DNA of 64,000 bases from Ventricola sp051883735 (GTDB lineage Bacteria > Bacillota > Clostridia > Christensenellales > Aristaeellaceae), in NCBI GenBank assembly GCA_051883735.1, contig JBJEUH010000095.1:1-64000 (forward strand), written 5' to 3'. The position numbers and the translations under genes were made by a program. The notes under the pieces were generated by a model. The model was not told the origin of the DNA and did not search any database. It saw only the letters and a program-made list of their open reading frames with translations. This document shows positions 37,138 through 48,200 of the stretch, piece by piece. Numbering within the stretch: the stretch's first letter is position 1; each line of letters opens with the position of its first letter.

Positions 37138-40100
37138 ATGGCGCTCAAGGTCGGCGAGCTGTTCGCGTCGTTTGATCTGGATTCGTCCGGCATGAACGCG
37201 ACGGTGCGCACCATCGAATCCAGCATGGAAGCGCTCGGCGCCAATATGGTGTCGATGGGCTCCAAGCTGCAGTCTTCGATCACCGCGCCCATTGAATCCT
37301 TTGCGAAGCAGGCGATTTCTGCCGGCATGGACTTCACCTCGCAGATGAGCACGGTCGAGGCGATTTCCGGCGCGACCGCTGCGGAGATGGAGAAGCTCAA
37401 CGCCGAGGCGCTCAAGATGGGCAGCACCACGCAGTTCACCGCGACGCAGGCCGGAGAGGCGCTTGAATATATGGCCATGGCAGGCTGGAAGACCGAACAG
37501 ATGCTCGACGGCCTTGCCCCGATCATGAACCTCGCGGCGGCCAGCGGCGAAGACCTGGGCACCACGGCGGACATCGTGACGGACGCGCTGACGGCGTTTG
37601 GCCTCAAGGCGGAGGATGCGGGGCATTTTGCGGACATTCTGGCTGTCGCGTCGTCCAACGCCAACACGAACGTCTCCATGATGGGCGAGACGTTCAAGTA
37701 CATTGCGCCCGTGGCCGGCGCCTTTGGATACAAGGCGGAGGACGTCGCCGTCGCCATCGGCCTGATGGCCAACAGCGGCATCAAGGCCAGCCAGGCCGGC
37801 ACGTCGCTTCGCGCTGCGCTCAGCCAGATGGCAAAGCCGAGCGACAAGGCAGAAAGCGCCATGAAAAAGCTCGGCATCAGCCTCACGAAGTCCAATGGCG
37901 AGATGAAGCCGTTCAGCGAGCTGGTGCAGAATCTTCGCAAGAGCTTTTCCGGTCTTTCCGAGGCGCAGCAGGTACAGTATGCCGCAACGATCTTCGGTCA
38001 GGAGGCCATGAGCGGCATGCTGGCGATCATCAATGCCAGCGATGAGGATATCAGGAAGCTCACGCAGTCCGTGAACGAATGCGACGGCGCGACGCAGCGG
38101 ATGGCCGATACGGTGCTCAACAATGCCCGGGGAGACTGGACGCTGTTTCAGTCCGCTGTGGAGGGCGCTCAGGTGGCCCTGTTCAAGCTCAACGAGGACG
38201 CGATCCGCAGCGTGATTCAGGGCATGACGTCTCTGGTGGACAGGTTCAACGGCGCGTCCGACGCGAGCAAGCAGGCCGCGCTCAAGCTGGCGCTGGTCGC
38301 GGCGGCGATGGGGCCTGTGATGGTGTTCGGCGGACAGATGCTCCTCACACTCAGCCGCATCGGCGTCGTGCTGGGCGCGCTGGTCAGCCCGATCGGCCTT
38401 GCGGCGACAGGGCTTGCGCTGTTCGCGCTTGCGGCGACGGATGCGAACAACGAGATCGGCAACATGTTCTTCAGCATGAGCATAAGCGCCAAGCGCTACC
38501 TCGGCAAGCTGGATACATCCGTCCGGAGTGCGATCAAGACTGTGTCTGGGCGCATGCCGAAGCTCATCAGCACCATCAAGCTTGGCATTTCGACGGCGCT
38601 TCCGCAGCTCGTGAGCACGGCAGCAGGCATCGTGTCCTCCCTGGCGGAGATGATCGGAGAGAACGCGGACGGGCTTTTGTCCATCGGTACGACGATCATC
38701 AGCAGCATCGCGGAGGGCATCGGGGATAGCATCCCGAGCATCGCGCAGGCCGCCGTGAGCATCGTGACCGGCATCGCCAATGCGCTTCGCTCCGGCGAGC
38801 TGTTTCGTGCTGCGGTCAGCGCGGCCAAATACATCATCTTAGGGTTCAAGTCTGTCGATTGGTCTTCACTCGGAAGCGAGCTGCTGGCATCGATTGATGA
38901 CATTGTCGATGGAACCGCAGAGAGGATAAAAACGGCCTTGACGAATGCGAAGGACGCGATGTCCAAAATCGAGTGGTCTGATGTGGCAGATTCGATCAGG
39001 CAGAAGATCACGTTTGCAAGCGACTGGCTCAAAAACAAAATTCTCGGCGACGCGGCTTCCGATGAACCGACATGGAAGATGGTCGGAGAGAAGATTTCCA
39101 GCTGGATCAAGGGAGGCGTTTCCTTTGCATCTGGCTGGCTCAAGGGCCTGATTCTCGGCGACACGATGACGGACGAGAGCACCTGGAAGGACGTCGGCCA
39201 GAGTGTATGGGGTTGGATTCAGGGCGGATTCTCTGCCGCATCCGACTGGCTCAAGGGTTTGATTCTCGGCGATACGCTGACGGAGGAAAGTACATGGAGG
39301 GAAGCCGGATCGAAGGTATGGAGCTGGATTCAGAGCGGATTCAGCAATGCCGAGAGCTGGCTCAAGAACCTGATCCTCGGCGAGGATTCTGAGGGCGATG
39401 GCTGGTCCGATGTGGGCGACAGAATTGTCGGAAAGATCAGCGAGAGCCTGTCTGCCATCACGCCGGAAAAGATCACGGAGACGATCGGCGACCTGTCCTC
39501 AATTGCGGCGGCGATCATCGACAGGATCGTGAGCAGCAAGGCCGACTTCGCCGCGGCTGCCGGGAACCTGATTGCAGGCCTCATCACATCGCTTGCCGGC
39601 TTTTCAGGCTGGGATGCGCTTGCTTCCGATTTCTCGTCCGTCGCGTCTCACGTGGTTTCCAGCCTGACAAACGCCATCGGCAAGGTGGCCGGAGCTGGCG
39701 CGAACATCGCAGGAGCGATTGGCGGAATCCTTGGAAGCATCACGCTTGAAGACGTCGTGACGGCGACGGAGACGGTATCCGGCCTGATCGTGGATGGAAT
39801 CGCCTCCGGCATCAGCGCGCTCGTCAGCGGCGCGGCGCGCATCGCCGGGGCTATCGGATCGGTGCTCTCGTCGATCAACGAGAGCGACTGGGGCGAAGCC
39901 ATCGGAACGCTGGCAGCCGACCTGTTTGGGAAAATCTGCACCGGTATCTGCGAGGTGACCGAAACGCCGGACATGTCCAGGTTCATGCAGAACGTCGGCA
40001 AGGGCATCGAGGAGGCCGTCACGTTCCTTGGCGACATCGCAGGCGCCATCGCAAAATACATCACGTCCGAAGAGGGCATCAGGACGATGCTCAGTGCAGG

Positions 40101-41742
40101 CAAGGGCATTGCCGGCGCGCTGATTCAGGGCATCGGAGAGGGACTGATCGGTCTGAGCCGGGGCATTTTCAATGTCTTCACCAGCGTTCTGAGCGGCGTG
40201 ATTGAATCTGTGCTCGGCTGGTTCGGCATCGAAAAGGACGTCATGGTCGAGGCCATGAACAGCATGACGTTCGAGAACATCGACGGCGAGAAAATCACCG
40301 GCAGGATGCTCAACAGGATCGTCGGCGGCGGCGATTCGTCTGCGACGATCGTCGCTCAGGCGCAGGCGTATGTTGCGCTGGTGGAGGCCGGATTCGAAGC
40401 GCAGGCCAATGAGGCAGACTTTACGCCTGCAGGCGTCGCGCTGGCCAAGGCGATTTCGGACGGATTCTTTGCCGGAAACCCTGACGCGGAAGCGCGGGCG
40501 ATGGCTGCGCTGTTCGCAACGGGCATGGCTGACGGCTTTTACGAGCAGGACTTTGGACTGTACGAGGCCGGCGCGAACCTGTTTGCGCAGCTGTATGACG
40601 GCGTTGAGCAGAGCTCTGACATCCTCATTCCGCTCCTGCAGGATTTTGGCATCTCCGTACCGGCGACCATCGCAGAGGCGCTTGGCAGCGAGGGCGCATG
40701 GGAGCCGTCCGTGAATGCGGTGTCCAGCGGCATGCAGGCTGCGCTTGACGCGGCAGCCGCGATGTCTAAGGAAGGCGGCACGATGATCGCCGAGGCGACC
40801 ACGCAGGGCATCACGACCGGCTACGAGAACGCGACTGAAAGCGTACAGACCGCCGTCGATACGATGACCGACATCGTGACCGGCGCAAGCGATCTGACCA
40901 ACATCGAAAGCGATGCGCAGACGACCGGCCAGACCGCCGGTCAGGCCATCGGAACCGGCGTGAGCGACGAGGAGACGAGTGCTCAGACGGCGGTTGACGG
41001 CCTCGTCACCCTGATGAATGCGTCCTATCAGCCGCTTGTCACAGGCTTTGGCGAGACGACTCGCCTTGCCATGCTCGGCGTGCAGAACGGCGTGAAATCG
41101 CTGTCGCCCAGCATCGCAAACAGCGTGCGGGCAGCGATGAACACCTCTGTCAACACGGCGAAGTCGATCATGAGCGCCAGCGCAGGCTTCAGCATCGGAC
41201 GCGACATGATGCAGGGACTTGTCAACGGCATCCGATCGATGTCCGGCACGCTGGCCAGCGCGGCGAGGAGCGCTGTATCAAACGCAATCGCCGCGATGCG
41301 CAGGGCGGCGGACGCGCACAGCCCGTCCAGAAAAACGATTGAGCTCGGCGAGGACATGGACGAGGGCGGCGCAATCGGCCTGTCTGGCGGCATGATGGCC
41401 AAGGCGGCCAAGAAGTCCATCGAGGACACGATCAAGGCATTTACCAAGGGCGCGTATGTGACGGATCTGTCCGTCGGTACGGTCGCCACCTCCCGTCAGG
41501 CTGCGCGGCAGAACGCCGAGGCGGCGTCGTCGGCGAGGAGCGAAAGCGATGAAGCAGCTTATGCGTTTGCAGTGGGCACGGCCATCGCGGAGCGCCTGAT
41601 TGATTCCGGCGTGCTCAACAGAAAGATCGTGATGAACGAACGCGAGGTCGGCGAGGAGGTCTCCGATCCTGTATCCCAGAAGATTGACCAGAAGTCCAAA
41701 AGCACCGTATTGGGCCGCAGCGCACAGGGGGTGATCGGATGA
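37138..41742 (+). CDS. Tape measure protein (1534 aa)
   Basis: ATG 37138 follows GGAGG. The N-terminal half (GELFASFDLDSSGMNATVRTIESSMEAL ... TAAEMEKLNAEALKMGSTTQFTATQAGEALEYMAMAG) is the TP901/phage tail tape-measure core domain. Hydrophobic segments near 380-440 would be membrane or tube-associated. Residues 624-754 carry about four 38-residue repeats with the pattern SDWLKxxILGD ... TWxxxGxxxWxWIxxG. The protein sets tail length; at about 0.15 nm per residue this implies roughly 230 nm. The last part has collagen-poor Ala-rich helices. The last base overlaps the Dit gene. Confidence 0.92.
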   Translation: MALKVGELFASFDLDSSGMNATVRTIESSMEALGANMVSMGSKLQSSITAPIESFAKQAISAGMDFTSQMSTVEAISGATAAEMEKLNAEALKMGSTTQFTATQAGEALEYMAMAGWKTEQMLDGLAPIMNLAAASGEDLGTTADIVTDALTAFGLKAEDAGHFADILAVASSNANTNVSMMGETFKYIAPVAGAFGYKAEDVAVAIGLMANSGIKASQAGTSLRAALSQMAKPSDKAESAMKKLGISLTKSNGEMKPFSELVQNLRKSFSGLSEAQQVQYAATIFGQEAMSGMLAIINASDEDIRKLTQSVNECDGATQRMADTVLNNARGDWTLFQSAVEGAQVALFKLNEDAIRSVIQGMTSLVDRFNGASDASKQAALKLALVAAAMGPVMVFGGQMLLTLSRIGVVLGALVSPIGLAATGLALFALAATDANNEIGNMFFSMSISAKRYLGKLDTSVRSAIKTVSGRMPKLISTIKLGISTALPQLVSTAAGIVSSLAEMIGENADGLLSIGTTIISSIAEGIGDSIPSIAQAAVSIVTGIANALRSGELFRAAVSAAKYIILGFKSVDWSSLGSELLASIDDIVDGTAERIKTALTNAKDAMSKIEWSDVADSIRQKITFASDWLKNKILGDAASDEPTWKMVGEKISSWIKGGVSFASGWLKGLILGDTMTDESTWKDVGQSVWGWIQGGFSAASDWLKGLILGDTLTEESTWREAGSKVWSWIQSGFSNAESWLKNLILGEDSEGDGWSDVGDRIVGKISESLSAITPEKITETIGDLSSIAAAIIDRIVSSKADFAAAAGNLIAGLITSLAGFSGWDALASDFSSVASHVVSSLTNAIGKVAGAGANIAGAIGGILGSITLEDVVTATETVSGLIVDGIASGISALVSGAARIAGAIGSVLSSINESDWGEAIGTLAADLFGKICTGICEVTETPDMSRFMQNVGKGIEEAVTFLGDIAGAIAKYITSEEGIRTMLSAGKGIAGALIQGIGEGLIGLSRGIFNVFTSVLSGVIESVLGWFGIEKDVMVEAMNSMTFENIDGEKITGRMLNRIVGGGDSSATIVAQAQAYVALVEAGFEAQANEADFTPAGVALAKAISDGFFAGNPDAEARAMAALFATGMADGFYEQDFGLYEAGANLFAQLYDGVEQSSDILIPLLQDFGISVPATIAEALGSEGAWEPSVNAVSSGMQAALDAAAAMSKEGGTMIAEATTQGITTGYENATESVQTAVDTMTDIVTGASDLTNIESDAQTTGQTAGQAIGTGVSDEETSAQTAVDGLVTLMNASYQPLVTGFGETTRLAMLGVQNGVKSLSPSIANSVRAAMNTSVNTAKSIMSASAGFSIGRDMMQGLVNGIRSMSGTLASAARSAVSNAIAAMRRAADAHSPSRKTIELGEDMDEGGAIGLSGGMMAKAAKKSIEDTIKAFTKGAYVTDLSVGTVATSRQAARQNAEAASSARSESDEAAYAFAVGTAIAERLIDSGVLNRKIVMNEREVGEEVSDPVSQKIDQKSKSTVLGRSAQGVIG

Positions 41743-42986
41743 TTTTTGGCGGCATTCACCCTGAAAGCTTTGGATGCGTGAAGGTGCTAGGGGTGCAGGA
41801 CCGGTTTGTGGCAGCCAGGGAGCAGCAGACCGTCCGGCGCGCCGGCAGCATCATCGCCAGCATCAGCGTGCCGACGGTTCGTGAAATCACGGTGGAGATG
41901 CTTGTGCGCGCCAATCACGCAGACGAGCTCATGCTGACGATGGACAAGCTGGCCGCGTGGCTGGAAGGGTCCGGAACAGCACGTCTGGAGCTGGAGCAGA
42001 CGGAGGGTACCTACTACAAGGCCCGCTGCACGGACATGGGCGACGTGACATACAGCGGCCCGTCGGCGCGGTTCACGGTGACCTTCACCTGCACGGATTA
42101 CAGGCAGTACAACGCCTACAACGACCAGCCGGTCAGGGGCGCAGACCCGCCCAGCGACAATTTCACGTTTGCAGGGAAGCATTGCCTGAACGACATGGGC
42201 TGCATGTTCGTGATGGACAAGCGCATGGGCGTGCCGGCGGTCACACCCAGCCTGTACGATGTGCTGGGATGCCCCGGCACGCTGCGCTATGACCAGCACG
42301 ATATCCGGCTGTCTCCGCAGCAGATCAGCGGCAAGCTGTACTTCGTTGGCCGCGCTCAGGACGGCGCAATCCTTGCGGATGAGGAGATCGAGGAGCGGCT
42401 GCACGCCGTATCCTCGTGGCTCATCCTCGCCGGGCGCGCGCCGCTCATCCTGGACAGCGACGTGACGCGGCAGTATCTTGCGGAAATCGAAAACGCGGCG
42501 GATTTCACGCGCACCGACTGGGAGAACGGCAGGCTTGATCTGAAGCTGAACGTGCAGCCGTACAGCCAGGACGTTCAGGCGGCCAGTATGACGGCATCGC
42601 TTGATCTTGTTGCGAACACGGCGCAGACCGTCGATCTCTCAGCGCTGTTCCCGCGCGGCGTTGGCTTCATCACGCCGCTGATCGTGGAGATCACGAACGC
42701 CGGATCGAGCGCCATCACGGCGCTTGAGCTCGGCTACACGGACAGGCTTGGCGCAGCGCGCACGGCGCGCCTTGAGGGCGGCGGCTTCTCGCTCGCAGCC
42801 GGTCAGAAGGTCGTGATTGACGGTGAGGATGCTGCTGTGACCAGGGCTGGACAGAGCGCCATGCTCGGCTTTACCGGAGACTTCCCGTCGGTGTCCCCTG
42901 CGCCCGGAAAGCTGGCTGTCAACCTGAAAAGCGGCGCGGCGGCAAGCGTCAGCGTGAAGGTGACTGCACGAGCGAGGTGGCTGTAA
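41739..42986 (+). CDS. Distal tail protein (Dit)
   Basis: ATG 41739 overlaps the tape measure stop (ATGA). The N-terminal part matches the Dit/siphovirus tail component fold (GGIHPESFGCVKVLGVQD, VREITVEMLVRANHADELM, YSGPSARFTVTFTCTDYRQYN). Residues 330-415 form a beta-sandwich extension, SALFPRGVGFITPLIVEITNAG. The Dit hexamer caps the tail tube and holds the Tal and fibre proteins. 415 residues is longer than the minimum for Dit. Confidence 0.82.
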   Translation: MIFGGIHPESFGCVKVLGVQDRFVAAREQQTVRRAGSIIASISVPTVREITVEMLVRANHADELMLTMDKLAAWLEGSGTARLELEQTEGTYYKARCTDMGDVTYSGPSARFTVTFTCTDYRQYNAYNDQPVRGADPPSDNFTFAGKHCLNDMGCMFVMDKRMGVPAVTPSLYDVLGCPGTLRYDQHDIRLSPQQISGKLYFVGRAQDGAILADEEIEERLHAVSSWLILAGRAPLILDSDVTRQYLAEIENAADFTRTDWENGRLDLKLNVQPYSQDVQAASMTASLDLVANTAQTVDLSALFPRGVGFITPLIVEITNAGSSAITALELGYTDRLGAARTARLEGGGFSLAAGQKVVIDGEDAAVTRAGQSAMLGFTGDFPSVSPAPGKLAVNLKSGAAASVSVKVTARARWL

Positions 42987-42989
42987 GCG

Positions 42990-45260
42990 ATGAAACCCGT
43001 GATCTACAACCGCGAGGTGGAGCGCCAGGGCATACTCAGACGCGCGCACCACATCGGATACAAGCGCGTGTTCAACGACCTGCACACCGCATCGTTCGAC
43101 CTTCCCGCGCTGGATGACGACGTGCTGCTGTGCGAAAACACGCACTACATCGTGGACATCTACGACGGCGACAGGTACATCGACAAATTCCGGATCACTG
43201 GACAGCCGCAGCAGTGCGTGACGGATGCAGGAGCCGTATACCGGTATTCCTGCGACCACGTCATCGCATTCCTGGCGGACTGCCGGATTGACGGGTATCT
43301 GGAAATCGGCGGCACAGGCGTGAGTACGCGGACGGTGCTCGAAACGCTGCTTGCCAGGCAGAATGAGGAATGGGGCTTTGTCCGCTGGAAGCTTGGACGC
43401 TGCGACTTTGACTACTATTTCCAATATGCCTTTGAAAACACGGACGTTCTTAACGCGCTGTACTCCGTGCCCAAGTGCTTTTTGGACGGCTATCACTGGA
43501 CGTTTGACACGAGCACCTATCCGTGGACGATCAACCTCATCAGGAGAGACACGGACGCCAACTGCATGATCCAGTACAGGCGCAACCTGAAATGGATCAA
43601 GCGCACCAAGGACGTATCGAGCCTCTGCACGAGGCTCTACTGTTTGGGCAGCGGCGAGGGCGTGAACCAGACGAACATCAAGCGTCTGACCGGCGGCGTG
43701 AACTACATCGAATCCGCGACGAAGAGTAAGCACGGCGTCATCGCCAAGCACCTCATCGACCGCTCGATCAGCGACGACGAGCTGCTGTATGCGAAGGGGC
43801 GCGCGATGCTTGCTGAGATCGATGAGCCGATGTACAGCTACGTCGTCGGAGGCCTCGACCTGCACCGAAGGACTGGCCTTGCCTACGACCTGATGGACGA
43901 GGGCAAGGTCGTTCGCGTGCAGGATGAGGACGCAAGAATCGACTTCACCAAGCCGATTCTGAGCGTGGAGAAGAAGGACGTGGAGCTTGACCCGCTGGGC
44001 ATCGAGATCACGGTGGCGAACAAGACGGAGGACATCGCCTCGACGATTGAAAACCTCTCCGCGCGCGCCGCGATCACGGCGCAGTATTCTCAGGGTGCGA
44101 CGAACCTGTTCCCGATGCAGGTCACGGACAACGCCGATGCGGATCATCCGGCGAAGTTCCGGTTTTATGTGCCGGACACCTGCGCGAAGATCAACGCGGT
44201 CAAACTCTCCTGGCAGTTTTCTCAGTTCCGGGCCTATGAGACCGGCGCGGAGGCCGGAGGCGGGGACGTGACCTCGACGGTGGACGGAGGCGGAGGAGAG
44301 AGAACCAGCTCCAGCGGCGGCTCGTACAGCAAGACCATCCCGGAGAAGACGGTATCTGTCGGCGCCACTGGCGGGCCGATGGCCGATGAAGGATCGTCTG
44401 CGCTGTACACCGAGGCGAACGAATCCGGCCTGACGACGAGCACAAAGGATGCGTTCAACACGGGTACGCCGATTGGAACAGCGAGCGGTGCGTCCATGAC
44501 GAATACCGGAACTGGAGGGCCGTCTGAGACTGGATCAAGCTCTCCGTATACAGATTATAAGGGAGAGCATAACCACACGGTATCTTCCCATACCCATTCG
44601 TTTTCCGACAGCTGCGGAATCAGCCATAACCACAGCCTATCAAGCGGTGCATCGGCAACTGGAGGAATTTACAGCGGCGTTTCTTCCGTTTCCATCAGCG
44701 GAACGACAGGAAGCAAATCGCCGGACACGACCAGTACGAGTAGCCATCGTCATACTGTGAACAGCCACACGCACAGCGTCGAGCAGCACAGCCACGGAAT
44801 GAACCACTACCACAGCGTCGCCGCGCACAGCCATACGATTGCCAGCCACACGCACAAGTTCAACCACTGGCATAAGGTGACCGGCAGCGTGACGATCCCG
44901 GAAATCTCCATTTCCATTCCGAGCCATTCCCACACGGTGGAGATTCCGTCGCACAGCCACAGCCTGACGATTCCGGATCATACGCACGACATCGTATACG
45001 GGATTTACGAGGGCGGCATGGCAAACGGCATCAGCATCTGTGTGGATGGCAATCAGGTCCCTGCGTCAAAACTCGTGGACGGCAATGGCTATCCTGTCGC
45101 TGAGCTGGACGTGGTGGCCTACATGGATACGGATGACGACGGACGGATTACACGCGGGACATGGCACGAAATCGACCTCACGCCTGAAACGCTTACGCGG
45201 ATTGAGGCGTTTTTGTTTGTGCAGACGTTCGTGAGGTCGTATTCCGGCGGAGAATACTGA
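42990..45260 (+). CDS. Tail protein (Tal/prophage tail endopeptidase type) with His-rich needle
   Basis: The N-terminal ~340 residues are a tail-associated lysin/baseplate hub type protein (KPVIYNREVERQGILRRAHHIGYKRVF, then VTDAGAVYRYSCDHVIAFLADCRIDGY). A Gly/Ser/Thr-rich linker (about 420-520) follows. Residues 527-670 carry more than 20 H-x-H steps such as SHTHS and NHSL, resembling iron-binding needles of phage fibre proteins. The final 85 residues form a folded tail with a FVQTFVRSYSGG end. This is probably the baseplate hub and a trimeric spike. Confidence 0.75.
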   Translation: MKPVIYNREVERQGILRRAHHIGYKRVFNDLHTASFDLPALDDDVLLCENTHYIVDIYDGDRYIDKFRITGQPQQCVTDAGAVYRYSCDHVIAFLADCRIDGYLEIGGTGVSTRTVLETLLARQNEEWGFVRWKLGRCDFDYYFQYAFENTDVLNALYSVPKCFLDGYHWTFDTSTYPWTINLIRRDTDANCMIQYRRNLKWIKRTKDVSSLCTRLYCLGSGEGVNQTNIKRLTGGVNYIESATKSKHGVIAKHLIDRSISDDELLYAKGRAMLAEIDEPMYSYVVGGLDLHRRTGLAYDLMDEGKVVRVQDEDARIDFTKPILSVEKKDVELDPLGIEITVANKTEDIASTIENLSARAAITAQYSQGATNLFPMQVTDNADADHPAKFRFYVPDTCAKINAVKLSWQFSQFRAYETGAEAGGGDVTSTVDGGGGERTSSSGGSYSKTIPEKTVSVGATGGPMADEGSSALYTEANESGLTTSTKDAFNTGTPIGTASGASMTNTGTGGPSETGSSSPYTDYKGEHNHTVSSHTHSFSDSCGISHNHSLSSGASATGGIYSGVSSVSISGTTGSKSPDTTSTSSHRHTVNSHTHSVEQHSHGMNHYHSVAAHSHTIASHTHKFNHWHKVTGSVTIPEISISIPSHSHTVEIPSHSHSLTIPDHTHDIVYGIYEGGMANGISICVDGNQVPASKLVDGNGYPVAELDVVAYMDTDDDGRITRGTWHEIDLTPETLTRIEAFLFVQTFVRSYSGGEY

Positions 45261-45276
45261 GAGGAGGAACAGAGCA

Positions 45277-48200
45277 TTGCCTTTTAGCTTCAAAACCATT
45301 GTCCGGCTTGACAAGCCGGCGCGCGAGATCGTATGGGAAACGCTCGCCTGCGTCGGCAACAAGAACGCGCACACGATCATCGTCGAGGTGCGCGATGGGC
45401 TTGCGCAGGTTGACCTGACCGGCTACGGCGTGCAGCTGTATGCCCAAAGGCAGGACAAGGGAAGCGTCTATATCGGCGGCAGCGTCGATGAAAACGGCTG
45501 CGCCGTGGTGACGCTGGACGAGCGGTGCTACGCCGTGGAGGGCCGCCTGCGCTGTACGGTAGAGATCAGCAAGGGAGACGTCATCATGGCCGCCGCGCAG
45601 GTCTGCCTGCTTGTCGGCAAGGCGCACGGCGATGTGATCATCGACCCCGGCGAATCGATCCCGTCGCTTGAGGCCCTGATGGCGCAGATTGCCGAGATGA
45701 AGGCGGCGACCGAGAAGGCGAACAGCGCCGCGCAGGCGGCTCAGATAGCGGCGGACGAGATGGAGGAGCGGTTTTCCGAGGTCTCGGAAAGCATGAGCAT
45801 TCAGATCGCTTCGGCTGAAAATGCCGCGCTTGCATCTGCAGGGAACGCAGCTGCCGCGCAGCAGAGCGCAAGAAGCGCCGAGCAGAGCGCGACCGCAGCA
45901 CAGTCCAGCGCGGAGAACGCCGCGTCGGATGCGGACGCAGCGCTTGCGCAGGCCGGTCAGGCGCAGAACGCCGTCGAGCAGATGAGCATGGAGCTCTCCG
46001 GCAAGGTGGACGGCGCGTATGTCTTGGACGGCGCGCTCTACCTGACCTCCGGCGGCGAGGTTGTGGCCGGTCCGTTCTCCGGATTTGGTGGAGGCAGTGG
46101 CGGCAGCTCCGGCGCGACGATGGCCGTCACGCTCAGTAACCTCCTGGAGAGCCGCACCCTGACCGTGGCCGGGGGCAGCGCCGTCCTGCTGCGCTTTGCC
46201 TACTCGAGCGTCGATGAGGAGGGCATGGACGACGGCGAGGGCATCGGCACGGTGACGGTCGGCGGCGTGCGTAAGGCGGTGTTCACAGCCGCGCAGGGGG
46301 AGAACGCGATTGACATTGCGCCGTACCTGGCCAGCGGCGCGAACACGGTGCGCATCCGCGTGGAGAACAGCGAGGGCAGCGCGAAGACGCTGACCTACAG
46401 CGTGACGATGATCTCCCTCACGATGAGCACGACGTTTGCGGAGATGGCCGTCTACACCGGCGCGGTGGTGTTTGCCTACACCGTGACCGGCAGCGGCACG
46501 AAGACCGTCCACTTCGCGATGGACGGCGTGGAGATCGGCACCGAGGAGGTTGTCAGCTCCGGCAGGAGCCGCAGCTACGCCATCGCGCAGCAGAGCGACG
46601 GCGCGCATGTGCTGACCTGCTGGGCGACGCTCGTGCAGGACGGCGTGGAGGTGTCCTCCAACGTGCTGACCGTCGGCATGATGTTCGTGACCGGCGCGAT
46701 GGCCGAGCCTTCCGTGCTGACCACGTTTGACCGCAAGAGCGCCGTGCAGGGTGAGGCGCTGAACGTGCCGTTCATGGTCTACGACCCGGCCAGCGAGAGC
46801 GCGCAGGTGTCGCTTCGCGTCCTTGCCGAAGACGGCAGCGTGTACAGCGAGCAGACGCGCACGGTGGACAGGACGGCGCAGACCTGGGTGGTGCAAAATT
46901 ATCCGACCGGCGCGATCCGCCTTTCCATCGCCTGCGGCACGGCCAAGGCAGAATGCGCGCTCACCGTTTCGGAGAGCAGCGTGACGGTGACGCCGGTCAC
47001 GGATGCGCTGCTGCTGCACTTTGACCCGACGGGCCGCTCCAACGGCGAGGAAGACGCGGCGGCATGGACGGACGGCAGCGTGACGGCGGCGTTTGAGGAC
47101 ATCGGCTTCGGCGCGGCGGACGGCTGGATGACGGACGCGGACGGCGCGAGCTGCCTGCGCATCCTGCCAGGCGGGCAGATGACGATCCCGTTTGCGCCGT
47201 TTGCCAGCGACGCGCGCGAGAGCGGCCTGACCATCGAGGTGGAGATGGCGACGCACAACGTGCGCGACTACGACACCGTGGTGCTCTCCTGCCTGAGCGG
47301 CGGGCGCGGCTTCTATCTGGCGAGCCAGTATGCGCAGCTTTCCAGCGAGCAGTCGAGCGTCGGCATGCAGTTTCGTGAGGACGAGAAGGTGCGCGTCAGC
47401 TTCGCGGTGGAGCCGCGCAGCCTGCACCGGCTGATCTACGTCTATGTGGACGGCATCCTCTGCGGCGTGACGCAGTACCCGGAGAGCGACAACTTCGCCC
47501 AGACCCCGACAGCGGGCCTGACCATCGGCGCGGAGAGCGCGGGCATCGATCTCTACCGCATCCGCATCTACGGCAAGGGCCTCACGCGCGCGGAGATTCT
47601 GGACAACGCCATCGCGGACATGGCCCTGCTTGCCGAGCGCACGGAGGCTGCCCGGCGCAACGACATCTTCGACCTGGCGGGCGACATCGTCGTCAGCAAG
47701 CTGCCCGCGACGCTTCCTTATATGGTGATCTCCTGCGCGGAGCTGCCGCAGTACAAGGGAGACAAGAAGGACTGCGCCATCGAGTACGTCAGCCCGGCGG
47801 ACCCGTCGCGCGGCTTCACCTGCGAAAGCGCGCAGATTGACGTGCAGGGCACGTCCTCGGCTGGCTACAAGAAGAAGAACTTCAAGTGGAAGATCAAGAG
47901 CGGCTTCACCTACACCGCAAGCGGCGAGGCGGCGGAGGGCTACATGCTGCGCGAGGGCAGCATGCCGGCGAGCGTGTTCTGCATGAAGGCCGACGTGGCC
48001 AGCTCTGAGGGCGCGAACAACGTGGAGCTGGTTTGCCTGTACAACGACACCGTGCCGCACAAGACGCCCGCGCAGGAGGAGGACAGCCGCGTGCGCGTGG
48101 GCATCGACGGCGTGCCCTGCGTGGTGTTCTGGCAGAATACGGAGACGGGCGATGTGCGCTTCTGGGGGAAGTACAACTTCAACCATGACAAGGGCGCGGA

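Noticed and set aside
45193..48186. 997-residue leftward frame opposite the fibre gene
   Set aside because: It is a codon-bias shadow of the long + strand gene, with Arg/His/Ala-rich low complexity and no ribosome site.
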